Origin: DAXETY01 sp051155755
Lineage (GTDB): Bacteria > Desulfobacterota > Desulfobacteria > Desulfobacterales > SG8-13
Assembly: GCA_051155755.1 (NCBI GenBank)
Contig: DAXETY010000152.1
Span: 1 to 10,714 of the forward strand
DNA length: 10,714 bases
Direction of reading: 5' to 3'
Shown in pieces: positions 1 through 6,532 of the stretch; positions within the stretch are counted from its first letter, which is position 1, and every line of letters starts with the position of its first letter. The notes below the pieces were generated by a model that worked only from the letters and a program-made list of their open reading frames with translations, had not been told where the DNA came from and searched no databases. The position numbers were made by a program, and so were the translations under genes.

Positions 1-178
1 GTACGGGATGAACGCCCATTTGAATCAGGCGGGCATACAGAATTTCCGCCAGCGGCAGGGCGGGACGATGGTAGCGCAGGGCCACCACGTCGTTTTTGTG
101 AATTTTCCCTGCCCGGGCGGTTTCCAGCGCCCACAAGAGAACGTCGGCATAGCGTTGCAGTTGTCGGTCGGTAAACAT
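1..178 (-). CDS. M29-like aminopeptidase, N-terminal part (runs off left edge)
   Basis: Only about 59 N-terminal residues are inside the window; the gene continues beyond base 1. The product starts MFTDRQLQRYADVLLWAL, continues with a basic stretch and a DVVALRYHRPALPLAE segment, then ILYARLIQMGVHPV. This layout (a helix that opens with a YADVLL-type motif, then a strand, then a helix ending in a small-to-large strand) matches the start of metal-dependent leucyl aminopeptidases of peptidase family M29, which release N-terminal residues from peptides in the cytoplasm. The metal-binding residues lie outside the window, so catalytic competence cannot be judged. I chose ATG at 178 because GGAG (188-185 on the minus strand) lies six bases before it and the family usually starts here. 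An earlier ATG at 190 overlaps the upstream stop as TAATG and would add four residues. The upstream small gene and fxsA are probably in the same transcript. Confidence 0.6.
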   Translation of the reverse strand, partial: MFTDRQLQRYADVLLWALETARAGKIHKNDVVALRYHRPALPLAEILYARLIQMGVHPV

Positions 179-189
179 GCGATGCTCCA

Positions 190-447
190 TTACTCGTGAT
201 CTTCGTCCTTGAGAAACAGGCGATGGTAGTCGGCTTCCGACAGATGCCGTTTTAGCAGTCGGCTGATCAGCTCGAAGATTTCCGACAGCTCCGCGTCTTT
301 CATCTTCGGTACGATCTGCCGCATCAATTCATCGTCGGAAAATTTTTGCAGGTAATAAATGATCGTGTTTTCGTCGGTTTCACGGTTCAAGCCGAATCCG
401 ACCAGACCGTCATAGGTGTCCACAAAATGATGGGAATGTCGGGTCAT
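190..447 (-). CDS. small conserved cytosolic protein of unknown function
   Basis: This is an 85-residue, acidic, mostly helical protein with no membrane segment or signal peptide. It opens MTRHSHHFVDTYDGLVGFGL and has a charged helical middle (FSDDELMRQIVPKM) and a C-terminal helix with the run RLLKRHL. I recognise the overall type as a small uncharacterised protein found beside fxsA and aminopeptidase genes in sulfate-reducer genomes, but I know of no function and assign none. A GTG at 459 would add four residues. ATG at 447 is preferred because GGGGTGG lies eight bases upstream, whereas the GTG has no ribosome-binding sequence. The stop TAA overlaps the ATG at 190 ahead of the aminopeptidase, and the gap from fxsA is short (under 40 bp), which points to translational coupling and a shared transcript. 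Confidence 0.7.
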   Translation of the reverse strand: MTRHSHHFVDTYDGLVGFGLNRETDENTIIYYLQKFSDDELMRQIVPKMKDAELSEIFELISRLLKRHLSEADYHRLFLKDEDHE

Positions 448-482
448 TGCTTTTTCCACCCCGTGACTGAATTCAATTTCGG

Positions 483-872
483 TTATCGACGAAAATGAAT
501 ATCCTGATCTTGCAGCCAGTGCTGCAGGCGGCCTTTCAGGAAATGTTTGAAGATGCGCCGGGTTTCGGGAATCAGAAGCAGCAGGCCGCAGGCATCCGTG
601 ACGAATCCCGGTGTCAGCAGCACAATGCCGGCGGTGAGGATCAGCAGCGCGTCAAGGAGTTCTTCCGTGGGCATGCGGCCCTGATCGAGGCTGGCCCGGA
701 CCCGATTCAGGGTCTGCAGTCCCTGCACTCGCGCCAGGTATGCGCCGGCAAAACCGGTGCCGATCACAAGCAACACGGTCCGGAAAGCACCGATGTGGCC
801 GCCGACCTCGATCAGAAGGTAGATTTCCAGGACGGGAATCAGGGTAAAGGCCAGAAAAAGTTTGAAGAGCAT
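483..872 (-). CDS. fxsA: FxsA family membrane protein
   Basis: This is a 129-residue integral membrane protein of the FxsA family. The family is named after the E. coli protein whose overproduction relieves exclusion of phage T7 by the F plasmid; its normal role is not established. Hydrophobic segments are visible at about residues 2-22, 25-47 and 72-102. Family hallmarks are present: PVLEIYLLIEVG near residues 13-24, and LLTPGFVTDACGLLLLIPETR at 85-105, where the PGF, TD and LLLLIP positions are strongly conserved. The tail is basic and probably cytoplasmic. The length is slightly below that of E. coli FxsA, mainly because the C-terminal tail is short. The ATG at 872 fits the family N terminus, but no clear Shine-Dalgarno sequence precedes it. 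The next gene lies downstream on the same strand after a short gap. Confidence 0.9.
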   Translation of the reverse strand: MLFKLFLAFTLIPVLEIYLLIEVGGHIGAFRTVLLVIGTGFAGAYLARVQGLQTLNRVRASLDQGRMPTEELLDALLILTAGIVLLTPGFVTDACGLLLLIPETRRIFKHFLKGRLQHWLQDQDIHFRR

Positions 873-976
873 GGGGTTGCGCTGGGTTGCAGGGTGGATG
901 TTGCGATCGAATGGTCGAATTCCGCTGAATCATCCATAAATTCTATTTTTGTAAAATTTGAAACCCTTGGTTTCGG

Positions 977-1186
977 TTAGTCTTTGTCGAAATCGAGAGA
1001 AAACCCTTCCTTCAACTCCTGCTGGTTGAGAAAATCACAGTATTCTTCGGCGCGCCGCTGTGCAAGGCTTTTCTCTCCGGTCCGTGTCCGGGAGCCTTTG
1101 TGAAAGGAGGCGATCAGTTCTTCCGCTTCGCCTTCTTTCTGAAACACCTGATAGCCATCTTCGAAGTGTTTGATGATGTATTCCAC
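977..1186 (-). CDS. hypothetical 69-aa protein with GTG start
   Basis: The product is small, charged and soluble. It opens MEYIIKHFEDGYQVFQKEGEAE, where the strand-like start (EYIIKHFEDGYQVF) resembles a short beta hairpin, and continues with a helix (SLAQRRAEEYCDFLNQQE) and an acidic tail ending DFDKD. I do not recognise a family. Coding status is supported by a GTG start with GGAG seven bases upstream, by a promoter-like pair further up (1240-1269, minus strand), and by sensible amino-acid composition. The opposite strand and other frames offer nothing better. A small inverted repeat (GAAACC/GGTTTC, 961-975) follows the stop and reads into an AT-rich tract on the minus strand, so it might act as a weak terminator before fxsA. 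There are about 100 bp between this gene and fxsA, so co-transcription is uncertain. Confidence 0.65.
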   Translation of the reverse strand: MEYIIKHFEDGYQVFQKEGEAEELIASFHKGSRTRTGEKSLAQRRAEEYCDFLNQQELKEGFSLDFDKD

Positions 1187-1206
1187 GACGTTTCTCCGAC
1201 GAAACT

Positions 1207-1220
1207 GAGCGGTTCAATTT
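1207..1220 (+). repeat. divergent copy of the GAGCGTTTCAAA motif
   Basis: The plus strand reads GAGCGGTTCAATTT, differing by one substitution and a missing A from the copies at 2245 and 2770. It lies 21 bp upstream of the GTG start of the minus-strand 69-aa gene, the same general position as the better copies have relative to their genes. By itself it could be chance. Confidence 0.35.
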
Positions 1221-1239
1221 GTTAGCATTCCTTCACAAA

Positions 1240-1269
1240 AGGATAAACCAAAGCGCATGATCTCGTCAA
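1240..1269 (-). promoter_or_regulatory. putative sigma70-type promoter for the 69-aa gene
   Basis: On the minus strand, TTGACG (1269-1264) and TATCCT (1245-1240) are separated by 18 bp. They match the -35 box at five of six positions and the -10 box at four of six. Transcription would start near 1230, giving a leader of about 45 bases that contains a divergent copy of the GAGCGTTTCAAA motif (1207-1220) and the GGAG ribosome-binding site. This is a pattern match only. Confidence 0.5.
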
Positions 1270-1307
1270 GCCGGCCGGTGCAGATGCGACTGACCTGATA
1301 TCATCGA

Positions 1308-2216
1308 TCAACTGCGATGGGAATCGATCTCCTGCAGCAGCGCTTCAATGCGCCCGGTGGTTTTCATTTCCGAAAGCCACCGCTTCGGGATGGCGTCCCG
1401 GCCGAGATGGGCTCCCAGTACCATACCGACCGCCATTCCGCGAGCGGCCGAATCGCCGCCGGCCATGACATTTTCGATGAGGGCCGGTTCCAGATCATTT
1501 TCGTATCTGGCAATCAGGTGAACCACTGCCGGCAGGGCCGCCGGGGTTTCGCACATCTGTCCGAACTCGCCGATTGCCTCACGGGTGTCTGTGGCCGCCC
1601 TTTCCAAGCCTTTTTGAATGTATCCCGCCAGCGCCTCCTGGGATTCGGCCTGCTCCCGGATTGCAGCAACGGGGGGTTTTCCACCCAGGACGGCCAGGGT
1701 GGCACGGGCGAGAAACCCGGCTGCGGCGATGACCTCCGGGTGGTTGTGCGTCATGGCGGTCTGGGCTCTGGCGGCCTCGATCAAGCCCGATTCATCGTTG
1801 CGGTAACGATACACAAGGGGAGCGATTCGGGCCGCGCCCGCCAGGTCGCTTGATCCCGAGCCGGCCTGGGCCGGCGGTTTTCCGTCTGCGAAACGCCGCA
1901 AGGTCTCTTTGGTGGCTTTGTCGAAATAGCCGTCGTAATCATCGAACATCTCACGCCATTTTCTGGAGAAATGCATCAGATCGAAACCTTTGGAATTTGC
2001 CACGGATTGCAATAGAGCCAGGCCCTGGTCGCCATAGTGGGTGTGCTCGCCTTTGGCCTTTCCGGCATGAAACGAATTCGGCAGGGGGGCCGACATCCGA
2101 TCCACTCGACCGAATTCATTATCGATCTTTTTCGTGTCGTAAATCCAGTGGGCTCCCAGTGCCAGTGAATCGGCGACAAAGGAAGCCAGCACGACCGCCT
2201 CGGCATTCTTGCTCAT
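1308..2216 (-). CDS. ADP-ribosylglycohydrolase family protein, crystallin J1-like
   Basis: This is a 302-residue soluble, all-helical protein of the ADP-ribosylglycohydrolase (ARH/DraG) fold. Canonical members remove ADP-ribose from proteins or other substrates using two metal ions. The visible family signature is ADSLALGAHWIYD at residues 15-27, THYGDQ at 59-64, GSSDLAGAARIAPL at about 121-134, THNHPE at 156-161 and AGGDSAARGMAVG at 252-264. The HWIYD plus HYGDQ combination is that of the branch containing jellyfish J1 crystallin and SelJ, not DraG itself. In classical enzymes the metal-binding motifs are TDDT-like near the N terminus and GGDTD-like near the C terminus. Here they read THYGDQ and GGDSAARG, so several acidic ligands are missing and the true reaction is uncertain. 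The ATG has a strong GGAGG ribosome-binding site. It stands alone as a transcription unit, with AT-rich sequence and motif copies directly upstream. The length is normal for the family. Confidence 0.85.
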   Translation of the reverse strand: MSKNAEAVVLASFVADSLALGAHWIYDTKKIDNEFGRVDRMSAPLPNSFHAGKAKGEHTHYGDQGLALLQSVANSKGFDLMHFSRKWREMFDDYDGYFDKATKETLRRFADGKPPAQAGSGSSDLAGAARIAPLVYRYRNDESGLIEAARAQTAMTHNHPEVIAAAGFLARATLAVLGGKPPVAAIREQAESQEALAGYIQKGLERAATDTREAIGEFGQMCETPAALPAVVHLIARYENDLEPALIENVMAGGDSAARGMAVGMVLGAHLGRDAIPKRWLSEMKTTGRIEALLQEIDSHRS

Positions 2217-2244
2217 AATCCCTCCTGCAGTTTCAATCTAAACG

Positions 2245-2358
2245 GAGCGTTTCAAATTTTATAAAAATAATTTTTTGTATTTATTCAAATAATTTATATC
2301 CATTTCAGATTTGAAAATTTGAAACGCTCAGGTTAGATGTTCGAGCGTTTCAAAATTT
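2245..2358. repeat. cluster of three GAGCGTTTCAAA copies, two in perfect inverted repeat
   Basis: GAGCGTTTCAAATTTT at 2245-2260 is perfectly complementary to AAAATTTGAAACGCTC at 2314-2329, forming a 16-bp inverted repeat around 53 bp of almost pure AT. A third copy, GAGCGTTTCAAAATTT, lies at 2343-2358 in the first orientation. The cluster fills the gap between the Dabb gene stop and the start of the ADP-ribosylglycohydrolase-like gene. On the minus strand a TATAAA (2263-2258) abuts the first copy and a TTGAAT (2288-2283) lies 19 bp further up, so the copy at 2245 would lie around the transcription start. This is compatible with an operator, a small non-coding mobile repeat, or a repetitive intergenic element. 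Confidence 0.75.
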
Positions 2359-2400
2359 CAAAATCCGTTATTTCGAATCGTCTTCCGCCAGCAGCATGTT

Positions 2401-2724
2401 TTAGGGTCCGGTGCTTTTCAGACTGGCGGCGTCGGTACCTTCGAAATCAACCGTTATGACCGATTCGCAGATCGATCTGATCAATTCCAGCACTTTTTGA
2501 TGTTCCGGATGCTTCTGGTATTGTCGCAGCGATTCGCTGTTGGCGAACAACGAAGCAATGCCGAAATCGTAGGAACGTTCCGAGCGAATGACATCCCGGC
2601 CGAATTCGTACATGTGAATCTGGGGGATGGTATTGGGCAGATCATCGAGTTTTTTTTCGAGCGTTTCGATGTCTGAGTTGCTGACATCGCTTTTAAATTT
2701 CATCAACACGAGATGATTGAGCAT
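2401..2724 (-). CDS. Dabb (stress-responsive A/B barrel) domain protein
   Basis: This is a 107-residue protein of the Dabb family, small dimeric alpha/beta barrels first described in stress-induced plant proteins. In bacteria their functions are mostly unknown. The family pattern is clear: MLNHLVLMKFK (first strand with the conserved His 4), a helix with DLPNTIP near residues 28-34, FGRD at 41-44, SERSYDFGIASLF at 48-60, and the Y69/HPEH (72-75) motif followed by a long helix and a final strand (ESVITVDFE). The C-terminal tail of about ten residues is extra. AAGGAG lies ten bases before the ATG. The gene stands alone, and another copy of the GAGCGTTTCAAA motif lies 46 bp upstream. No partner gene reveals the substrate. 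Confidence 0.85.
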   Translation of the reverse strand: MLNHLVLMKFKSDVSNSDIETLEKKLDDLPNTIPQIHMYEFGRDVIRSERSYDFGIASLFANSESLRQYQKHPEHQKVLELIRSICESVITVDFEGTDAASLKSTGP

Positions 2725-2769
2725 GGGGGGAGGCTCCTTTGAAAATGTTGAGATACAGGATCCGTAACT

Positions 2770-2786
2770 GAGCGTTTCAAATTTTT
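2770..2786 (+). repeat. GAGCGTTTCAAA motif copy upstream of the Dabb gene
   Basis: GAGCGTTTCAAATTTTT matches the copy at 2245-2260 at every base over 16 positions. It lies 46 bp before the Dabb start, in the same orientation relative to the gene as the copy before the ADP-ribosylglycohydrolase-like gene. On the minus strand an AT-rich TATTTTAAAAATTTG immediately precedes the GAAACGCTC core. Confidence 0.7.
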
Positions 2787-3019
2787 AAAATACTTAATTT
2801 TCGGAGAATATATGCCCGCGAACAATGATTTGCTTTGACAGTAAGTATTTCTCCCCAAGATTCAATCCCGGTTCGGCCGCATACCGAAAAGACTCAGTTA
2901 AGGTTTGATTTTTGACGGGGAATATACTATTTATTTGCGGATCGCTTGCAATCGCAATGGGCTCGAGAACCATCCAGCGATGATTTCCGGAATCGAGGTG
3001 GCCTTTAGGGAGGGATTCG

Positions 3020-3553
3020 TTGACCCACCGGTACCCCCGAACCATGACCCAGTGTGTAGTCCTGAACGCTGATTACTCTTTTCTCAATGTTGTGGACTGG
3101 AAACGGGCCATCTGCCTTCTGGTGAAAAATAAGGTCAAGGTACTGCGATACTCGAACATTCGGGTACGAACCGGCGAAGGCGTGACGGTCCCTGTTCCGG
3201 CGGTGCTGCAGTTGGTTTGTTTCATCCGCACCGTTTATCGCATGCGGGTGCCCTTCAGCCGCAGAAACGTTCTGATCCGGGATGCCTACCGTTGCGCTTA
3301 CTGCAATCAATCGACAACGCGGCTGACCATCGATCACCTGATCCCCAGATCGCGGGGGGGATCCACGATATTTGAGAATTGCGTGGCGGCCTGTCCCGAA
3401 TGCAACCACCGCAAAGGCAACCGGACCCCCTCCGAAGCCCGCATGACCCCCCGTGTCCGACCCCACCATCCCACCTTGTCGGAATTCCTGCGAATCAAGA
3501 TGCACCTCCTGGGGTTTGAGGAGGTTGTGCAGGAGTTCCAGCTTTTCAATTAG
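3020..3553 (+). CDS. stand-alone HNH endonuclease family protein
   Basis: This is a 177-residue protein with a zinc-bound HNH nuclease domain. The N-terminal part, VVLNADYSFLNVVDWKRA at residues 13-30, is typical of the widespread chromosomal HNH proteins that begin with a VLNASYEPL-type strand and are not part of restriction or homing systems. The catalytic region shows CAYC (92-95), LTIDHLIPRSRGG (102-114), FENCVAACPECN (118-129) and HRKGNRTP. This gives the two CxxC zinc pairs, the DH pair with the general-base His 106, and the downstream Asn/His. The domain is intact. I chose the TTG at 3020 because AGGGAGGG ends five bases before it; the ATG at 3044 would have that sequence almost 30 bases away and nothing closer. 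The biological role of this family is not established. Nothing mobile surrounds it, and ileS follows on the same strand after 127 bp. Confidence 0.85.
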   Translation: MTHRYPRTMTQCVVLNADYSFLNVVDWKRAICLLVKNKVKVLRYSNIRVRTGEGVTVPVPAVLQLVCFIRTVYRMRVPFSRRNVLIRDAYRCAYCNQSTTRLTIDHLIPRSRGGSTIFENCVAACPECNHRKGNRTPSEARMTPRVRPHHPTLSEFLRIKMHLLGFEEVVQEFQLFN

Positions 3554-3558
3554 CTAAC

Positions 3559-3579
3559 CGGACCACGGACAACGGACGA
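3559..3579 (+). repeat. three tandem heptanucleotides, CGGACNA
   Basis: Three consecutive 7-bp units read CGGACCA, CGGACAA and CGGACGA, beginning six bases after the HNH stop codon. A small GC hairpin (GCGGC-GAA-GCCGC, about 3585-3597) follows, without a T-run. The unit length is the same as in the large array near the right end, but the sequence differs. Confidence 0.6.
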
Positions 3580-3614
3580 CTGATGCGGCGAAGCCGCCCA
3601 GGCGCGTTCGGTTC

Positions 3615-3644
3615 TTGACATTTGCAGTATTTGTGAGTAGTCAT
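3615..3644 (+). promoter_or_regulatory. possible promoter before ileS
   Basis: A perfect -35-like TTGACA lies at 3615-3620, 60 bp before the ileS start. The best -10 at 18-bp spacing is AGTCAT (3639-3644), which is poor, so this is a weak call. No T-box features (specifier loop, AGGGTGG-type sequence, antiterminator) are visible in the 127-bp leader. Confidence 0.3.
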
Positions 3645-3680
3645 GACAGTTTATGTGAAAAACCCGTTGCCGGAGGATCC

Positions 3681-6488
3681 ATGGATTACAAGAAAACGCT
3701 CAACCTGCCGCAGACCCGATTTCCCATGAAGGCCAATCTGGCCGAACGCGAACCCCAGCAATTACAGAAATGGGAACAGGTGCACCTGCATGCGATGATT
3801 CGCGATCAGTCCAGGGGGCGGCCCCGATTCATCCTGCACGACGGACCTCCCTATGCCAACGGGCACATTCACATCGGGACAGCGCTCAATAAAATTCTGA
3901 AGGACGTCATCGTGCGATCCCGGCAGATGGCCGGCTATGACGCGGTGTACGTACCCGGCTGGGATTGTCACGGACTGCCGATCGAACACAATGTCGATAA
4001 AGAACTCGGACCCCGGAAAAAGGAGTTGTCGCTGGCGGAAGTCCGTCGCCGTTGTCGAGCGTACGCGGAAAAATACATCGATATCCAACGGCAGGAGTTC
4101 AAGCGACTCGGCGTCATGGGGTTATGGGAAGATCCCTACCTTACGATGAATTATCGCTACGAAGCAACGATTGCCCGGGAATGCGGCAAATTCGCCCGGG
4201 ACGGGAGCCTTTTTCGAAGCAAGAAACCGATTTACTGGTGCAATACCTGCAGAACCGCCCTGGCGGAAGCAGAGATCGAATACGAAAATGCGCCGTCGCC
4301 TTCCATATTTGTCAAATTTCCGCTGGTTGACGACCTGTCATCCGAAATCCCGGAGCTGGCCGGCAAATCGGTCGCAATCGTTATCTGGACCACCACCCCC
4401 TGGACCATTCCGGCCAACCTGGCGGTGGCGCTGCACCCGGAATTCGTCTATGCCGCCGTGGATATCGGCAACGACCAGGTGCTTGTCGTAGCCCGTGAGC
4501 TGGTGGCCGATTGCATGCTGGCCTTCGGGATCGATGATTATGAAGTGCTGACCGAGATCGATGCCGGCCGGCTGGAGAGAAAGCGCTGCCGGCATCCGCT
4601 TTACGAACGGGATTCTCTGGTGATTTTAGGCGATCACGTTACACTGGAGGCCGGCACCGGATGCGTGCACACGGCTCCCGGCCACGGTCGGGAAGACTAT
4701 GAAATCGGTCTTCAGTACGGCCTGGATGTTTATTCCCCTGTGGATGACAACGGCCGATTTACCGATGATGTGGCGCATTTTGCCGGCAAGTTCGTTTTTG
4801 AAGCCAACCCGGTTATTAACGCCCGGCTGCGGGAGTCCGGCGCACTGCTGGCGGAGGATACCGTAGCGCACGCATACCCCCACTGCTGGCGATGCAAACA
4901 GCCGGTCATATTTCGTGCCACTCCCCAGTGGTTTATTTCCATGGAGAAAAATGGCCTGCGGCAGGCGGCCCTGCGGGAAATCGACCGCGTGAGCTGGATT
5001 CCGCGCTGGGGCCGGGAGCGCATCTACGGGATGATCGAGAACCGGCCGGACTGGTGTGTTTCCCGCCAGCGCGCCTGGGGGGTGCCCATTGCCGTTTTTT
5101 ACTGCAAAGCCTGTGATTCCCTGGTGCTCGACGAGACCGTCATGGACAAGGTCTACCGTCATTTCGAAGAGCACGGGGCCGACATCTGGTTTGAAAAACC
5201 GTCCGACTATTTCCTGCCCGAAGGCTTCACCTGTGCCAATTGCGGCAGCCATTCCCTGGAAAAAGAAGAAGACATCCTGGATGTCTGGTTCGACTCCGGC
5301 GTGAGTCATGCGGCGGTGTTGGAACAGCGCGACTATCTTACGTGGCCGGCCGATCTTTATCTGGAAGGCAGCGATCAGCATCGCGGTTGGTTTCACAGCT
5401 CCCTGCTGACGGCTGTGGGTACGCGGAATCAGGCCCCGTATCGCGCTGTGCTCACCCATGGTTTCGTAGTGGACGCCGAGGGTCGGAAAATGTCCAAATC
5501 GCTCGGCAACGTCGTCGCTCCCAGCGAGGTCATCGACCGCTTCGGTGCAGAGATTTTAAGGCTCTGGGTGACGGCCTCCGATTATCGGGAAGACATTCGG
5601 ATTTCGCCCGGTATCCTCAAACAACTCAGCGACGCTTACCGGCGCATCCGCAACACCAGCCGATTCGTTCTGGGCAATCTGTACGACTTCGACCCGCAGA
5701 CAGATGCGGTGGCTTACGAGACCATGCTGGAAATCGACCGTTTTACCCTGCACCGCCTGCAGGAGTTGGTCGAACGGCTGCTGCGTGCCTACGACAATTA
5801 CGATTTTCACATCATCTACCACCGCCTGTATAATTTTTGCACCATCGACCTGTCTTCGTTTTACCTGGATGTTTTAAAAGATCGTCTTTACACGGCTCCT
5901 TCGACTTCCCATGCGCGCAGGAGTGCCCAGACCGCGATGTTCCACGTGCTGGAAACCCTGACCCGGCTGATGGCGCCCATCCTGGTTTTCACGGCCGAAG
6001 AAATCTGGCAGCACTTGCCCGGCGAACGCGAAAACGGCGAAAGTGTTCACCAGGCGCATCTGCCGAGTGCGCGCTCGGAATGGAAAGACGAGGCGCTCAA
6101 CGAACGCTGGCAGAAAATCCTCGCGGTTCGCGCAGAAGTCACCAGGGCCCTGGAAAAAGCCCGGGCGGAAAAACAGATCGGACATCCCCTGGATGCGGCC
6201 GTGATCCTGGCGTCTCCGCCCGAGTTCCACGAGGTTCTTTCCCGCTACGAGGAAGAGCTGAGCCGGATTTTTATCGTGTCCAAGGTCGAACTGGTGACCG
6301 ACGGACTTCCGGAGAACACCATCGCCGGCGAGGAAATCAACGGGTTGCGAATCGCCATCGAACGGGCTCCCGGAGAAAAATGTCAGCGTTGCTGGGTTTA
6401 CGAAACCACGGTGGGATCTTTCTCGGATCATCCGGAAATTTGTCACCGCTGTCATCAGGCACTGGAGCAGATCGGTGCCCATCCATAA
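3681..6488 (+). CDS. ileS: isoleucyl-tRNA synthetase
   Basis: The 935-residue cytoplasmic enzyme charges tRNA-Ile with isoleucine and hydrolyses misactivated valine. It is a class Ia synthetase close to the length of the E. coli enzyme (938). Visible in order: DGPPYANGHIHIGTALN with the HIGH-type motif at about 64-67 (HIGT); PGWDCHGLPIEHNV at 92-105; the CP1 editing domain with WTTTPWTIPAN (236-246) and GTGCVHTAPGHGREDY (325-340); WCVSRQRAWGVPI at 458-470; an internal CANCGS zinc-type knuckle near 518; DVWFDSG at 534; GSDQHRGWFHSS at 563-574; KMSKS at 603-607; and the C-terminal zinc finger with Cys 901, 904, 921 and 924. The last feature is typical of the standard bacterial (IleS1) form. The chosen ATG has CGGAGG four bases upstream, and the product opens MDYKKTLNLPQT as expected; a longer reading from 3615 has no support. 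lspA follows after 44 bp, a gene order common in Proteobacteria. Confidence 0.97.
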   Translation: MDYKKTLNLPQTRFPMKANLAEREPQQLQKWEQVHLHAMIRDQSRGRPRFILHDGPPYANGHIHIGTALNKILKDVIVRSRQMAGYDAVYVPGWDCHGLPIEHNVDKELGPRKKELSLAEVRRRCRAYAEKYIDIQRQEFKRLGVMGLWEDPYLTMNYRYEATIARECGKFARDGSLFRSKKPIYWCNTCRTALAEAEIEYENAPSPSIFVKFPLVDDLSSEIPELAGKSVAIVIWTTTPWTIPANLAVALHPEFVYAAVDIGNDQVLVVARELVADCMLAFGIDDYEVLTEIDAGRLERKRCRHPLYERDSLVILGDHVTLEAGTGCVHTAPGHGREDYEIGLQYGLDVYSPVDDNGRFTDDVAHFAGKFVFEANPVINARLRESGALLAEDTVAHAYPHCWRCKQPVIFRATPQWFISMEKNGLRQAALREIDRVSWIPRWGRERIYGMIENRPDWCVSRQRAWGVPIAVFYCKACDSLVLDETVMDKVYRHFEEHGADIWFEKPSDYFLPEGFTCANCGSHSLEKEEDILDVWFDSGVSHAAVLEQRDYLTWPADLYLEGSDQHRGWFHSSLLTAVGTRNQAPYRAVLTHGFVVDAEGRKMSKSLGNVVAPSEVIDRFGAEILRLWVTASDYREDIRISPGILKQLSDAYRRIRNTSRFVLGNLYDFDPQTDAVAYETMLEIDRFTLHRLQELVERLLRAYDNYDFHIIYHRLYNFCTIDLSSFYLDVLKDRLYTAPSTSHARRSAQTAMFHVLETLTRLMAPILVFTAEEIWQHLPGERENGESVHQAHLPSARSEWKDEALNERWQKILAVRAEVTRALEKARAEKQIGHPLDAAVILASPPEFHEVLSRYEEELSRIFIVSKVELVTDGLPENTIAGEEINGLRIAIERAPGEKCQRCWVYETTVGSFSDHPEICHRCHQALEQIGAHP

Positions 6489-6532
6489 CGTATCGGGATT
6501 TTTGGACTGATACAATCTTTCCGGGACGATGC

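Noticed and set aside
495..980. A 161-codon plus-strand frame over fxsA
   Set aside because: It lies opposite fxsA, whose family motifs are unambiguous, and its composition is typical of an antisense shadow.
2794..3045. An 83-codon minus-strand frame in the spacer before the HNH gene
   Set aside because: No family is recognisable, there is no ribosome-binding site, and it overlaps the HNH start region. It is most likely a chance frame in spacer DNA.
3020..3553. HNH gene as a homing endonuclease, restriction or defence gene
   Set aside because: The N-terminal VLNADYSFLNVVDW strand is that of the common chromosomal stand-alone HNH family. There is no methylase, intron, intein or mobile-element context.
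3554..3680. T-box or other riboswitch before ileS
   Set aside because: The leader is short and lacks T-box landmarks. The only structure seen is a small GCGGC/GCCGC hairpin without a T-run.
4626..5459. A 277-codon open frame on the minus strand
   Set aside because: It is entirely opposite the core of ileS, and its translation has no recognisable domain.
5837..6532. Upstream extension of the lspA frame that would fuse about 230 residues to LspA
   Set aside because: The extension lies inside ileS in another frame, reads as low-complexity Arg/Gly-rich sequence, and LspA normally starts at the 6533 ATG.
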